Source: Sanderia malayensis (taxonomy: Eukaryota; Cnidaria; Scyphozoa; Semaeostomeae; Pelagiidae). From it: a DNA stretch of 64,000 nucleotides. This document shows positions 26,701-41,700 of this stretch, piece by piece. The stretch is taken from contig RQOL01000828.1 in assembly GCA_013076295.1 (NCBI GenBank), positions 992,001-1,056,000 of the forward strand. Reading direction: 5' to 3'. Made by a program: the position numbers and the translations under genes. Position 1 is the stretch's first letter. Each line of letters begins with the position of its first letter. The notes under the pieces are model-generated. The model made no database searches and was not told the origin of the DNA. It was given only the letters and a program-made list of their open reading frames with translations.

Positions 26701-29700
26701 CGAATCAAATTTGTAAACCACCAGCAAAAAATTGTTTATCTTGATTGAGTTGTTTATTTGCGGCCAATAACTCCCATTGATTATATTTCAAATCAACATC
26801 TCGCCCAAAATTTGCAGCCAATAAACAAGAAAACTTGCAAGACCACATGACACAAATCAACCTTCTAATTATTACATAAAGATCAAAGTTCAACAAGCAA
26901 CACTGTTGCTTTGCTGAGGAAAAATCTAAGAAAAACAGACGAAATGAAATCAGAGGCGTTGGAGCGTTCTGAAAAGTAGGGGCAACAAAATAAAAAGGGC
27001 ACGATCTTAAGAGGGGCAATTTGTTATCCATTTTTAATACTTCGTGGGTGTAGCTATACCTGGCATGATATCAAAAGGGTGGTGCACTTGAACTCATGTA
27101 GACTAGCTCTGGTCCACTTTCGGTGAAATGCTTCTAGGATATACGGTAAGTTGCGATGCAAGATGTAGTAATACAGAAAGGATACAATTTACTGCTGTGA
27201 CAAGCGACGGCATGGCAGGGTAGACGGCATCGGAATGATTGAAAAGGAGATTACTGAGTAAATTCACTCTCGCAATGAACATCTCATCGTCTGAGGACCT
27301 GGAAAGAAACCAATTCAACATAATATAATTGTTAAAATAAAAACGGCACCAATATCATCATGCAGTATCGATACGCAGTTGTAAGACTTGATAACAGTTG
27401 TAAGACTTGATAACTCCCTCCCCACTTTGTTGCAAAACAAAGTGGGGAGGGAGATTGTAGGTAATTCTGATTGATCTTATTGACTTTATGAGTAGTAACT
27501 ATTTGATGCAAAAAAGCTTTCGTGCGTTTCGTGTTCACGATTGCGTCAATCAATTACCCACGCAGAATTGTAATAAAAGAAAGTGGCAAGAGAGCCCTTG
27601 TAAAGGAAATTCCACTGCGCTGCGCTGATGCTAAGTCAGTTGGTTAATTCGCTCGTGTCGCAAACTCGTTACAACGAGATGCGGTTGGCTTGAGCATATT
27701 GCTTACAATTCACATGCACATACCTGCAAGATAAACTGCTGTTATCAACATGTTCTTGCGTGGCATACTCGCATGAAAGCGTAGCCGCTATACGCTGCCG
27801 CAGTGGGTGACGCTGAATCTTAAACAACTGCACTATTAACATATTGAAGTTTCAAAGAAACCTCAGATTTACGCACAGGTAAACTTGAAAGTTTTACATA
27901 CACTGTGACTTAAACCCACGACGAGTTTAGTCGCAGTGAATGTGCTTGCAAATGGAAAAGGGTTGTTCACAATTTATCCATCCAACAGTACACAGTGCAA
28001 TAAGCCATCATGGATTATGAAACTGTTAGCAACTGTTAACTCCTGCCTTACGATCACGGATTTACCACGGAACCCTTTTTAAGATTATGATTTACAAAGT
28101 GCCTTAGCCGACCCAGAGGTAATTGCTTCGGACAACACAGTAGTCGTTGGTTTTATTCAGGTTAAAAACCAAGGTTTGTTTACGAAATTTCACGTTCAAC
28201 GCTGGCACGTGTCACGTAGCAGATGGGAGCAGAGCAGAATCAAGGGAATTTACTCAAGTCTCATATTTTATTGATTGTTATACTTCAGCACTTTATCCAT
28301 TCTCCCAACAGGCAATTAATAAATGAAATCCTCAATAAAACGGATCAGAAATTAACATCACTGATTCCTGGTCATGTCCATTTGCTTCGTAAGAAGTTGG
28401 ACTATTCTTCTCTGATTAGATATCAACAACAACAACAGCAACAACAACAGATTATAAACAATTGAATATTGCAGGGTCAGATTGCTTCACCGAACCATTA
28501 TCATGACGAAAACGAGCAAATGGTACTATTGGCAGTAATTTACACAACTTGTGTCAATTAATGTTACACGACAAAAAATGTTACACATGTGAATAAAAAC
28601 AACAAAAAGTAGATGTAACCAATGAAATAGCCATGTTATGACAAGATCCCATTGCCGTTCGGAGACCGGAACGTTTTACATTAACAATTTGGACTAATTC
28701 TTACAAGCATTGAGCGATAGCAGTGCGATTGCTTCAATAAAGTCATTCGATAGCACAGGTTAAATAAGAGGGCACATGAAGACGTCTTCAGTAACTGACG
28801 ACAACGCATGCGCAAAAGAAAGCAGAACAGGTGCACGGCGACTGTCTTCGGATATGATAACTACTCGAATAATGAGAAATTTATCGTTTATTATCACCGG
28901 CAGCGAGTAACATACACATCACTGAACAGACGAGATCGATTCAAGTGCAGTGTAGGAGCCACACATCGAGTCAATTCATAAAGTGATCGTTGATAGCACA
29001 ATTAGCGCATCGCTCACATAATTAACGGCGAGCATTGTGAGCGTGGCTACAGTGGAGCACAAGAAGAAGAAAACAAGGCGAGTGTATGTGGTGCGAGCTT
29101 ATATCCCTTGTTAACTGACACTGAAATCAACATCGAGTATCCGTAATCGTGCAACAAGAAAACGCAGAACGAAGAACAGACTTCGAAGACAGAAAGCACT
29201 GCACCAAAGGCACAAGAAATATAACGTCTTCACCACAACTATTTGGAGCTTAATATGGAACAGCAGATAAATCTTCAAATATCTTTGGACACGATACAAA
29301 ATTATCTCTACGGAAAGAGATGCAGCGTTGCAAGACCTGGCAGCAGCAGTGCGAGAGTAGGAATGTTAAAGAAAGTACACACTATCCAAAACTTAAGTAT
29401 GTCTAAGATGCCTTCATGCAATTTAATGTCTTATTACTATATCTAAGGGCGTTAGATAAGGTGGCATTATTGCCATTCTATCTAACCGATGAGCTCATCT
29501 GATGGTAGACCCTGATAAGGTATCAAGAAATTAATCGATTGCTTTAATCAATGATGAACAAACACATCAGATAGGAGCCTGTGATGAAGAACCATCGCAG
29601 CAGTACGGGCTCTGAACATAGACATGAGATTTTCTCAAATTTCCTGGGCGCGCAATTCAACAATTTTAGAAAAAATGCTCTCCAACATAACTTGCCGTTG

Positions 29701-32700
29701 TGAGCAAACGGCTGTTATATGTGTTATATAAAGTCAACTCTGTTTAATTCGAACGCCCTGGGGAAGCGTGAAAATGTTAGAATTACAAAAAGTTCTAAAT
29801 AGAGGTTTATTTTTAAGAATTGGTTTATTAGTGATCCTTGAAGGGATGGAGAATTTCGTTCGAATTAAATAAAGTTTGAACTATTCGAGTTCGAACTATG
29901 CAGATTTAACTTTATTTTCGTCATTTTACGGCATCGCCCGAGACACAACCCGGCATACGACTCTCACTATTCCACTGCTTACAACAAAAAACTCGTTACA
30001 CTAAAGAACCCCTCAATTCAAAACTCAGCCCCTTAATGTCTGCTTCAAAATACAATTTATTTTTTGTATAACAAACTCCAGTATAATGAAGTATATTGAG
30101 GGTCGCCCCAAGCAACAGGAAATCCCAGACTTCATCATTATCATTGAGCCTTCCAATAGCATGGTAATTTCTCGAAATTTATTTGGCATCACATCAGAAC
30201 ATCACGATGTGCAATAACTATCCCCTGCTTGTTATAGGCCTCACTTTTGAGACGAACAACATTCTTTCAGCAACAGTGAATGCAATGAAAGCAGTAACAG
30301 ATAGTAACGTTGGAAAACTACTAATAAAAAATTAGTAGAAGCTCGCAAAACAATTGCTTGATAACTGTAAAATCAGCATAAGTTTTCATAGACGAATAGG
30401 TGGCAGCTTGTTGGATGCGTCTTCCTGAGTTTAGCTGCGTAAAGTCGACGAGCGTTTCTCAAAGTGTGCCGCGAGTCGTCTAAGCGACGAGGATAACAAT
30501 TTCATGTGAGAATAATTCTTCCAAATGGAGCTTGGTCTTTCTAAATACGCTCATAACTAGTCACTGCGCCGTGTGAATGATATGAATTTCAATTAAAGAC
30601 GTTATCGATTACAATCAAAATGATGAAAAACAACAGGTGAACAATGAAAATTAAAATAAATCCTTTAAAAAATTATCCATCATATCTCATTCATCAACTC
30701 ACTCACTCGCCTCTCCCCCACTCATCCACCATCCTCTCCTTCGTGCAATTTTCTTAAACCCAAAATACACTGGCAGAGCTACAAATCTCTTCCAGCCACA
30801 TAAAAAGGCTACATTCATGCAAGTCCTCCGCGGCGTAGCTACAATATCGATACAGAAGTATTTGCTGTAGCGCAAATGACTTCCAGCTGCAAGAAAGGCG
30901 GCCGACCACCCCACCCCCTGCTACTACGCTCTTGAAATTCTCACTTTAATCGACTCACCACACATTTATCCATTAGACGCCTCAGGGCGCTTATTTATTC
31001 AAGCGAGAGCGCTTATTAAACGTGGGCGCTTATTCAAGAAGGGGGCGCTTGTTGCAACTTCAAGAAATCGAAGGAAAAAACTGTTTAAATAAAATAGTCT
31101 CTATACTCTTTAACCAAAGAACATCATTTCAACTCACCACTTGTGAGGAGGCACCTATTTCAAAATATGGTCTGTTGAAGAGGCGCTTATACAAAGGGGG
31201 CGCTTATTCGGGGAAGGACGCTTAAATACATATTTTTGTATATGTTTTTCAAGATGAGCGAAGCCCAAGTGAGCACATGCTGCTACCGAAGCAAGTCGAA
31301 ATTAATCAATCAAGCCTACCCGGTGAAAAATTCGGAGTCGTCTCAACAACGTGGATCAAAGCAGGAACACAAATGGGCCCATACACGGGACAACTGCTGC
31401 ACATTAGTCAAATCGATATTCACAAGCAGAACGACTTCGCCTGGGAGGTAAAGAACTTCCGAAATACTCATAATCTAAGTACTAACTACACCAGTTTGTA
31501 CAAACACACAAGTGAAGTATCTCCATAACAAATATCTTTTTACTGCTGATAACTCCCTATTCTGTATTCTATTGTGTACACTATATTTCTTGATACAATT
31601 GAATCTTTATTCAACAGCAAATGACTCAGTAACAATTGTCCATGACATCGCTTCATGATATCCCAAAATAAACCTAATCCAGTCAAATTACACCAGGCAA
31701 AACAATAAGACCATTCCAACAGGTGTCCACTGTACAGAAGGGCGCTTAAAAGGCACTTAATCGACAGGGACGCTTAATTGAAGACCTGCTTGTTTACAAG
31801 CATTACTACATCATGACAAATTCTCCTATTTTTGCAGCTGTTCGATGAATTTGGCACACTGACGCATTTCGTAGACGGAGGCGACGAGCTGTACCAAAAC
31901 TGGCTTTGCTACGTGCGCTGTGCACGCTTCGACCAGGAGCAAAACCTCGAGATCGTGCAGATAAAGGACAAGATCTTCTACCGCGCCATCAAAGATATTC
32001 CACCACACCAGGAGCTTCTCGTCTGGTACAGCTTTGCAGTGCAACAGTTCCTTGGCATACCCGTGTCGAGTACCTTCGCAGAGTCAAAGGGGAAAAAGAG
32101 ATCTCATGTAAAAGGTAATCAAAAAACTGACACAACCCCCGTTCTGTTCTTGATTTCACCTCATCAACGCAAGCAAATTTCTCATTGAGCTTGGGGGTAT
32201 GACTCGTGAAATCATCTGCATTTACCAATATCATCATTACTTACATAAACAATTAACCATTGCCTATTTCAGCAATCAATGGATTGAAGCAAAACACAAT
32301 GGTTGCAACGGGGACCGCTCACGGCCGCTTGCGGTGCACAGTTTGCCGTCGCGGATTCAACTCGCGGAGCAATTTGAGATCGCACATGCGCATACACACG
32401 CTAGAGAGACCGTTCGTTTGCAAATACTGCAAGAAATCATTCAGCCAGTCGTCAACTCTGCGAAACCACACACGACTGCACACAGGCGAAAAACCCTACC
32501 ATTGTAGCGTCTGTGATATGGCATACAGCCAGTTGGCTGGCTTACGTGCCCACCAGAAAAGCGCAAGACACAGGCCGCGAGCAACAAGCGGATCGCCAGA
32601 TGGTCGCTTGGATGACATTTCACCGCCGTGCATGAAAATCGGCTGCAACCCGTATGCATTGAACGGAATGGCAGGATCGCTTGTCTGGACGGAAAGACTA

Positions 32701-35700
32701 CACGACAGTAGCAAACACATTGAAATCAAAAAATAAATACAGTGAAACTTATATTAACGCACATCTCTTTAGAGTAGAAGCCTCTTTTCAGTGGGCGCCT
32801 CTTTAAACAAAATATTTAATCCACTCAAAGTGTGTAGTAGGCCGTTGTTAACTTAGTAGCTACATCAAACATGCAAGGGACCGAGGAATGTGTACGAGCC
32901 CAAGGCAAATGTTCGAGGTACAGAAAACGGTGTTGGAGATTGATCTGTTGAAGTAAAACATGCATAAAGCATTCGAGATTTTCTTAGCTCGGCATATTCT
33001 TAATCCTAGTCTGTGGACAAATATCCTGAAATCAACATAAAAGGGCTGCGAATAACTAGTTGGAAATAGCCCACTATTTAGTGCCTTGAATAAATCAAAT
33101 GTCACCTTGGTACCTTGGGCATGGGTAGCAATGCTCCAATATTTTGGTAACTTTATTTACTAGTTTAATAGTAAGGGATAATCATAAAAAGCTTGCACAA
33201 AGCAGATGACGTTATAAAATAACCAATGTTTGATGGCTCTAATTTATGAGTGGAGCATTTTTTAACATGTTCCTTCATTTAATAGTGGTAATATTGATAT
33301 AACGGGAATTGTATGTATGCAATTAGTAATGACAATTAATTCATAATAGACCATTGTAGCAAATTGGAAATTAACTCAAGGGGAATAAACGAAAGCTCTT
33401 TCCAAAACGATTCGCACTAACTTCTAAAAACTTTCAAATGTAACGCGAGTCTGATTTCGCATTGGCACACTCGTTCCTTCCCTTCTGTCCCTTTCAGCTA
33501 AGTGACGTCACTATTCGAAGGCCCACAACGCATTCGTTATGCGTTGTGCGCCTTTGCTGAATATAAAGAATGCTGAATGTAAAGCACTATACTGAATATC
33601 TGAAGTGTCTTGCCACGAAGAAGCGACAACAAAAGACCACAAGCCACAGGAGAAGAACAACACCTTTGTTTGTACCGTCCTCTTCAACACATTTCTTTCC
33701 TCGATGGCGTCATATTGCGAAAAGCAATCGGCATGGCTGGCACCGTGCAACTCGCTCTGTGGTCCGCATCTTAATCTATACAGTCCACAGAATCCTCCAC
33801 AGAACAAACACCCCAATACAACCAAACAATAAACTATGCCCAAGAGCGTTCATTAGTTAAAGTTCCATAGAAACCTTGCTTTATACAAATGTTGCACATG
33901 TTGCACTTTGCGGAAAAGTACAACAACTTATTACAAGGAAAATAAAAATGCCGATGATGATGATGATGATGATGATAGAAAAAGGATGCAAAAACTGGTG
34001 CGAGCAAGATGCATTAAGAGTGGCACTGCATGCCACATTACGCAACGCTTACCTGGCTTTGGTCGTTGCTTTCCTTGGCATGCAATAAAGATGAAGCGTT
34101 GCAATGCAATGGGAGTTGTTTATCATTGCCTACAAGGTAAATATAACAAATACCGATAAACTTGCTTCGGTAACAAGTCGATGGTCTTCCTTAAAATTAT
34201 CAAGCAAAAGTAATTTCATAACAGCAAAATAATTGCTCTTTTGAATGAATATCTTGAGGACAATTATATAGCTTTAAAACATCGGAGAGCCGACATGGTC
34301 AACATTCCATGTTTATGATTTGTGTGGCAAACGTGGGTACATGATCTAAATCTCAGATCAACAAGCTATGACCAATTCAATTCAACCTCCATAAGACTCA
34401 TAAAATAAGCAACAATGTGACGTCATGATCAAAAATGGATTTGCTGTTGCATTCACGTTGTGGGGAGTCAGCCTTCGAAAGGATCAATGGAGCGCATGCA
34501 CTCAATTTTAGCAAGATTATGTACTGAATTTTTGCTGAGCCTGAATGTTATTCTCAACAAGTTTTGCTTTTGAGCCTCAAATTATTCTTAAATCATCCGT
34601 AAGGCACATAAATTTCTCCAGTTGAGATTGAGGAAAACCTTGAAAGTTTTTATTGATGCTAAGTAAAGTACGTTCAAAAGCATCTTCCCGATGAACCTGT
34701 GAATTACATTTTGGTAGAAGGAGGAGAGCATTCGCTAACTCCCTGTAATTCCAGACGAGGCAAAAAAGACCAGGGTCGCATTGCTAAGGTTAACAATGTC
34801 CATTCAGTGGCCTAACATTTGCCAATCCATCAACAAGTCATAAAATTAGTAATTGGCATCCAACTGGACAAACGACTTGGGTCAGAATCAATTAAATGAG
34901 ATTATATCGAAAGAAATGTCCTTATAGCTGCGAGTAGATCTGTAATCCGGCTGCGAGCCTGTGAATCAAACAATCTGCGCTCAGTCATTGGTGTGTGTAT
35001 TATAGATTTGACTGTGGACTGCGACGCTTTCGCATTACAACCAAGCTTGTTGCACATGAAAAAGGAACAGTCAGCCTTCGCACACACATTCCTATCTGTG
35101 ATATAGTCGCACATTAATTTGCAAAAGCAATAGGCGATAGTGTAATCTATCTGTATGTACTGTAACGCCAGGATTACTAATTACTAAGCTTGAAATTGAG
35201 GGAACGTTAGCAGGATTAATCGTACAAAAAAGAGATATCTGTGATGACTGACAGATGAAATCTTGAAATGGGCCTAAAATAAAGAAATTAAACGAGTCTT
35301 ACCCTTGAAAAACCGAGTGTTTCAACAATGACCTTGTAAGCAACCAAAATGGCACGCTCACTAACGAATTCAGCTCTTTCATTCCCAATCACTTCTATGC
35401 AGATATAAATGATCTAAAACAACATTGAATAAAAGTGAATTAAACTTAGCGAACTATATGACATAACGAGCTGTAAGAACACAAACAATATGCATAACGA
35501 GTATCAAGAGTTACATGAAAACATAAAGAGATAATACAAGTGGACGTGCTGTACATATACTAACAAAGTTGTAAAATAGAAAAATTGTAATTTATAGGTA
35601 ATATGAGCAGAAAAGTATAAAAAGAAAACAATGCAGAAAAGTGCAATCGAAAATTATAGAAAAAAGAGAGGTCATGCAGGAAAGACTGTAGACAATACGA

Positions 35701-38700
35701 TAATAAAATGAAGAAACATGACTAACACTAAATATATGTTATTCACCTTAGCAAGAATGCTTCTAACATTTTTCTGTTTTTCTTTGTTCTTTTTTATGTT
35801 AAGTAAATAATAATCTATAAACTCCAAGCATACTGTCACATTGGGCAAATCTTCCAAATTTGATTCCTATAACAACAAGACGAATATGAGAAATGAAAAC
35901 TAAAGAATCAGATAATTATAGAACAAGATAGATATAGAAGAAGATATAAAACTAACCAAACAACAAATGTTGCATTTGGCCATAGAGATAGGAGAATAGA
36001 AAGAGTATATACACTTTTCTATACAGCGAATAGAAGAAGTCGTAATTTAATGTTTCAAGACTGTTGGATACACGCAGGCATAAAATGATCAAAATCTCAA
36101 GGGGCTTGCATTAAACCATATTCAACTCGTCTGGGATCAACTGTGTAGACTAATTCCCAAAATCATAGATTGTTCGCTGTTGAATTGAATTGCTAAGCGC
36201 TCTCAGACTTCGCTCTTGTGATTAATGAGCGAGAAACGAACAAAAGCACAGGGACGCAACATAGTCAGTTTACTTCTGCTGTGTTCGTTGAGCAACATAT
36301 ATAAATGCTGGAATGAAACTCTGCTATTATTTTAACCCATTGGCAGTCAACTTTTGACCAATATTCCCTCTTTCACATTTAACCTATTTTTAGCTTATTA
36401 CTTCTTTAATAATCTTTATCAATTGAAAATACGTCAAAGAACAACGGAAATGAATTTCATTTATTCCACAACTCCACAAAAATATTAAGGCAAAGCGCAT
36501 ATGGGAAAATAAATTTGATCATAATGGTGTCGGATATTTGAAAAGAAGTATCATCAACATGTGGATGTAGTTGAAGAACGCTGTACACAGATTGAAATTT
36601 GTTTGGAAAATGATTCGGCTTTAATTGAAGAACGCTTTTCAACTCGGATCGAATGATCTTGTACCAGGGAGGTGCAGCTTTCCTTGTCAATAATTGAAAA
36701 TGCGTGACCTGAATTGTCCACGGCGTATGTATACGTCCCATACATAATTAAGCTGCCCAGCAATTTAAAGTAAGTGCATAAGCGCAGTAAGTGCTTCAGC
36801 ATCAAACTTTAAATACGATGCCGTGCCGGTTGCATGCGATACAAGACACGCATTAATATGAACTGAATCCAGTGTATACAACTCACCAATTTATTCAATA
36901 ACACATGAAGGATTCTTTCCTGATTTTCACTATCAAACCGATAAAGAATATCATTCGCCAGCTTGTAATGTTGAGTGTATTTCAATGTCCCATTTTCTAA
37001 GAAAAACAAAACAACACCATTAAACTTTCTGCATCAAATATGCACTCATTTTTTATAAGAAACCGGTTAATAATTTCATGGTAGCTGTATCAAATTGTCA
37101 AGCAACTTCGCAGTCTCCACATTTCAAATTAAAGCAACAAGAGTAAGGGTAAAATTTCCGAACGCAAAATATATAAATTTCAACCAAAAACAAAATATTC
37201 CATTTGTAAATTTGTCTGGACTAGAGTATGGTAGAGCTATGTGTGCTAAAATGCAGCAACATTGAAACCTTTAACTGCTCCAAAATCAAAACCGTCAAGA
37301 AACCTACCGTAAAAGCTCTATTAAGTCCCCTCTCTAATAAGCCCCCCTTTTGAAACAGAAACTTGAAATAAGACCCCTCTCTATTAAGCCCCCGTCTCTA
37401 ATAAGCCCCCTCTCTATTAAGCCCCCCTTTAGAACCTCGAAAATTAAATAAGCGCCCCAAGGGCTTCATAGAGCTCTTACGGTATTTACATGAAGTCACA
37501 GCCAGATTCATTTTTGGACTGAGTAAAAAGCTATTACGATGATAAGAAATAAATTTTTATTGACTTCTCCTGGGATGGAACCAGAGATCTCCCGGTTGCA
37601 TCACTACTGCTTAACCACTACGCTACACTGACCGATGATTCACGGCAATAATCTTCCCGCTTTGGCAAATGTCGTCCGCTGCAATCTTCGACTGGAAGAG
37701 TATTCGACTAATTGGACAAACATTCGTCTAACTTTTTCATGGTCACGCGAGGATGTGCTTCAAACAATGGCTGTGATCACTTTTTATTGGTTCGAATAAA
37801 GAGAGTTTAAAATCTTACTTTTCAATCGCCGTTCAACTAAACTCAGTAGACCCAGTAGCGTCTCTTCTGCAAAGTCAATGCGTACAAGTTGCGAGATCTC
37901 CTCGGCATCTTCTGAAGCGTAGACAAGTTGCAAACAATCCAGACAAGTCTGAAAACAAATGTTCAACATTACTTATCAAAACTGACCAATAATGGTCATA
38001 GTAACACTTCTCGCCACACCACACGCCCCCACCTTTCGCTATACCTCAGCTATGATTCTCAAAAACTAAAATCGTCGAATTGAATAAACTTATTCTCTGA
38101 CTTATCGAGACCCATCTGTAGTATTGTGAATTCTTAACGTCAATGGATGTACCGAGAAGAGAAACAAAAACATTGAAGATGATGGTCACCTTTTCAAAAG
38201 AACAGGATATAGTCTCAGAAAGGTCCTCTTTAGACAAAGTTGCTGTAATATTCTTCAGTAAATCCATGTACACTTTTAAATGGTTATCCCAATTCAATTC
38301 ACTTTGCATCGTAACAAGACGAGCATGCTTCCTGTATAATAAACAAAAAGAATAGAGACGCTGATGTATAAAGGAAGGATATTTTCACAAATCTTGGATT
38401 TTACTCATGCCAAAATCCAACGCTTGGCAATCTCAGCCTTATATTTAGCTATACTCGTTGTCTTTCTTTCATACACTTACATAAGAATATCTCCTAATGA
38501 AGGCCTGTTCATATGAGATGAGGTGGACCAGTACACCGAGGTGGGCAAGTTCACTTTGGTAGGATAGTTCTCAGCATCTGTTCATATAATATTACAGTGG
38601 AATCCCGCTATAACGAACTCTGTAGGGACCGAGAAAATAGTTCGTAATAGCGGGAAGTTCGTTATAAACGGGGTTTATAACGAACTGTATTACCTGAATT

Positions 38701-41700
38701 TCATGGGTCTACTATGGGAAATGAGTTGCCATTTGGCGAGGTTTCTAACCTTACTTAGCTACAATTGCAAAGTTTATTCAATTGTCTCATTTATCTCAAA
38801 AATGTTCATGAAACTCAGAAGACCCACAGGATTGTGTTCACATGAAAAACATTCATTTCACCTCAGTGAGCTAGTCCACCTCCCCTATCAACGAAATTAT
38901 TTGTTCCATGCGATTTACGACGCAGGTGAGATCTGGCCTGAACCAGACCTTAAGCCAGGTAAAAATTGTACTTCAGCACATTAATCAGCTTAATTAGCAA
39001 CACACAACGCGTTATACAATATAATCAAATGCACGAAACGTACCGTGATATCTTCATTGACCTGCATATGGCGATTAGGTAGCCATACAGACGGATGCTC
39101 AAAAGTCCGTGATCTTTTCTAACAGCATCAATGCAATCAGTGCCAGCAAAGGGATTCACTGACAACAACAGTTTCATTATAGGATACACTAGAGTTGTTG
39201 AGGTGATAACCGAATGCTTCTTTGCTGGAGAGCTGATTGTCTACGGAAGAATTAACGATTATGCTCACATAGGCCAGACACTGATCTACATACAAATATA
39301 TAAACCAGAAAATATATATTGTTTGATGGAAAATTTTGTTCAACAGATGAGACTGGTCTTGTAAACGTTAATTTTGCAACTTTAACTTTCCTGCTTATTT
39401 ATTTATCTTATTTATCTTTATCTTCGGAAATTTCTACCATACAACATTTAACTCAAAAGATATCTTGTGTGGAACTATTATGCTTTGTCGTTTATAGTCT
39501 CTGAACAGTTGTAATTTAAAATTTTCAAATCGCGAAACCTGGTGTTATGACATAACTTCCGCAAAAGGATACAAGTTTTAATTTACAAAATTGCTAGCAG
39601 CAAATAATGCCTAAGGTATCAGAAGAAAATAAGCATATACTTGATAGCTTTAGAACGTTAAAAAGACATGGAAAAAGGTCATAAATTTTGCAGAAGCATC
39701 TTTTCAATTCTAGCGAGATATTCAGAAACTACTTTACGATTCAGCAATTTTCTTGCCGAAATAATTCCAGCTTTCATTAACAAGAGTCAGTGACCTGCTT
39801 GCAATAAGCTAAAATCAAATAGCAACCCCAAAACAAGTGCAGATATTTGCAACATAAAAAACAGGAAAACCTACCTCGTATGTAACTGAAAACAACGTTG
39901 CAAAAATTGTAAGATTTACTTCTGAAGGATGCGTTTCCGTTGTTTCGCATAGTTGATATACCTTGAAAAATTGTAATAGGTTAAGAGGATACAAGCTTCG
40001 ATAGTGAATATATTTTCAAAAATACTAGAAAACATATCAATTTCAATAGTTATGAATAACAAAGTAAGATTAATAACAAAGAAAGGATAACTCATGTGAC
40101 GAAATTAAAGAATAAAAATCAATACTCAGATAAAATTATGCATATATTTACTTTTTCAGCCAGCTGGTTGAGCATTTCGTCATTATCTTTAGGACGCTTG
40201 GATGAAATGAGAACTTTCCATAGGTTATTCATAGCGTCAGACAGCTCTTCCATTGGTAATTTGACCTTTAAATATACAAATAAATCGTTACACATTCAAC
40301 AGACAAGAAATGGATATTGTGACAAGAGGTGAAATGTGAAAGGTTGAAACAAGATTGAAGGACAAAGGTCATCCTTTTCCATGCATCAATGGCGGGTGGA
40401 ATGGTGTGGAGTATTGTATATCTGTTTTGATTGCCAAGGCAAAGTTATTAATAAAGCGAGTGATATGTAGCTAGTAATATAAAATGAAGTGTATTGTCCA
40501 CTGGGCAATGAGGCAGTCCGATGCGCAGGATATTCAATATAGAAACGTACCTTGTCGTGAAGCTTCTCAAATAGCCCCAACATCCAATAAATAATAGAAG
40601 CTGGGTCTATCGAATCAAAAGTATTGCACGCGTGGTGTATGCTTAGGCATGATGACGTAATATGTGAGATAACGCCAAGCGTTCTCTTCAACAGCAATCC
40701 CTTTTGGCTTGACTTCTGCAAAAAAGATAGCATGTAAATGTAAATGCAAAAAAGATAGCATGTAAATGTAAATGCAAAAAAGATAGCATGTAAATGTTTC
40801 ATTATTGTTACCCTCTATTAACATACATTCAATCGTATTACATCATTCATATTCAATTAACATGTATGATCTAGTTTGATTGGACGTCATTGAATTTGTT
40901 AAATATGCATTAAAAAGTGGACACCATTGTGTCATGTGACACCATGAGAAAAAGTTAAGTTTCAGCATAGGCGATACGGGCTTGGGAGCTCGAGCCCCCT
41001 CTGGGAAATACGATGGAGGGCTTAGCCCTCTGAAAAATTGTTCTCATTGTTGAGAAAATCAAAAGTTGGCGCCGATGAAATTCAGCTCTTCGGGAAACGC
41101 GATCTTACCAGGCAGACGACAGAAGAAATACTTGTATTGATTACCTTCAGTTTAGGTAACAGCTCTCTTTTCGCAAGTAGACATGCGAACAAAAGCTTCC
41201 TTTTGCAATAAGGCAAAAGCCATTCACAACGCACCATCTTGATAATCTGAAATAAAACAGTGAACAGAAAATAATAAGACTCACATATGGTCCTTCGCAG
41301 CTAGAGATTGCGTCGATACCATCTGTAGCTACGATTCCGATGGTGCAATAAAGAAATAATATTTGAAAGCATCTCCCTTATAACCAGATTATCACAGATG
41401 AATCGACAAGCGAATAGTAAGAAATTTGCATTTATTGTAAGAAATATTTATTTGAGATAATTAATCATTGCTTAAAATGCTTAAGTCTGCATTCCTATAC
41501 CTGGTGACCAAGTCTGCTCAAATCACATACCTGTAAATACATGATAGCATTGTCAAAGCAATCGGATGTTTTCAACTTCAAGTCTCGAGAAGAGCCAGTT
41601 GCCAATGATAAATCCAAAAACTCTCTGAACAGTAAGCTCATTTCTTCCTCGTTCTGTTTAGATGGAATTGGTTTTAGGCTGATTCCGTTTTCCATTTGCA

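Noticed and set aside
33570..34159. Several plus-strand frames of 70-96 codons downstream of PRDM12
   Set aside because: No splice context, low-complexity parts from a (GAT)n run, and no family similarity.
36457..36741. Long open segment on the minus strand that could be the 3' end of another gene
   Set aside because: It lies between phased URB2 exons and begins after a good acceptor, so it is more likely a URB2 exon with a donor before the stop; no separate gene start is visible.
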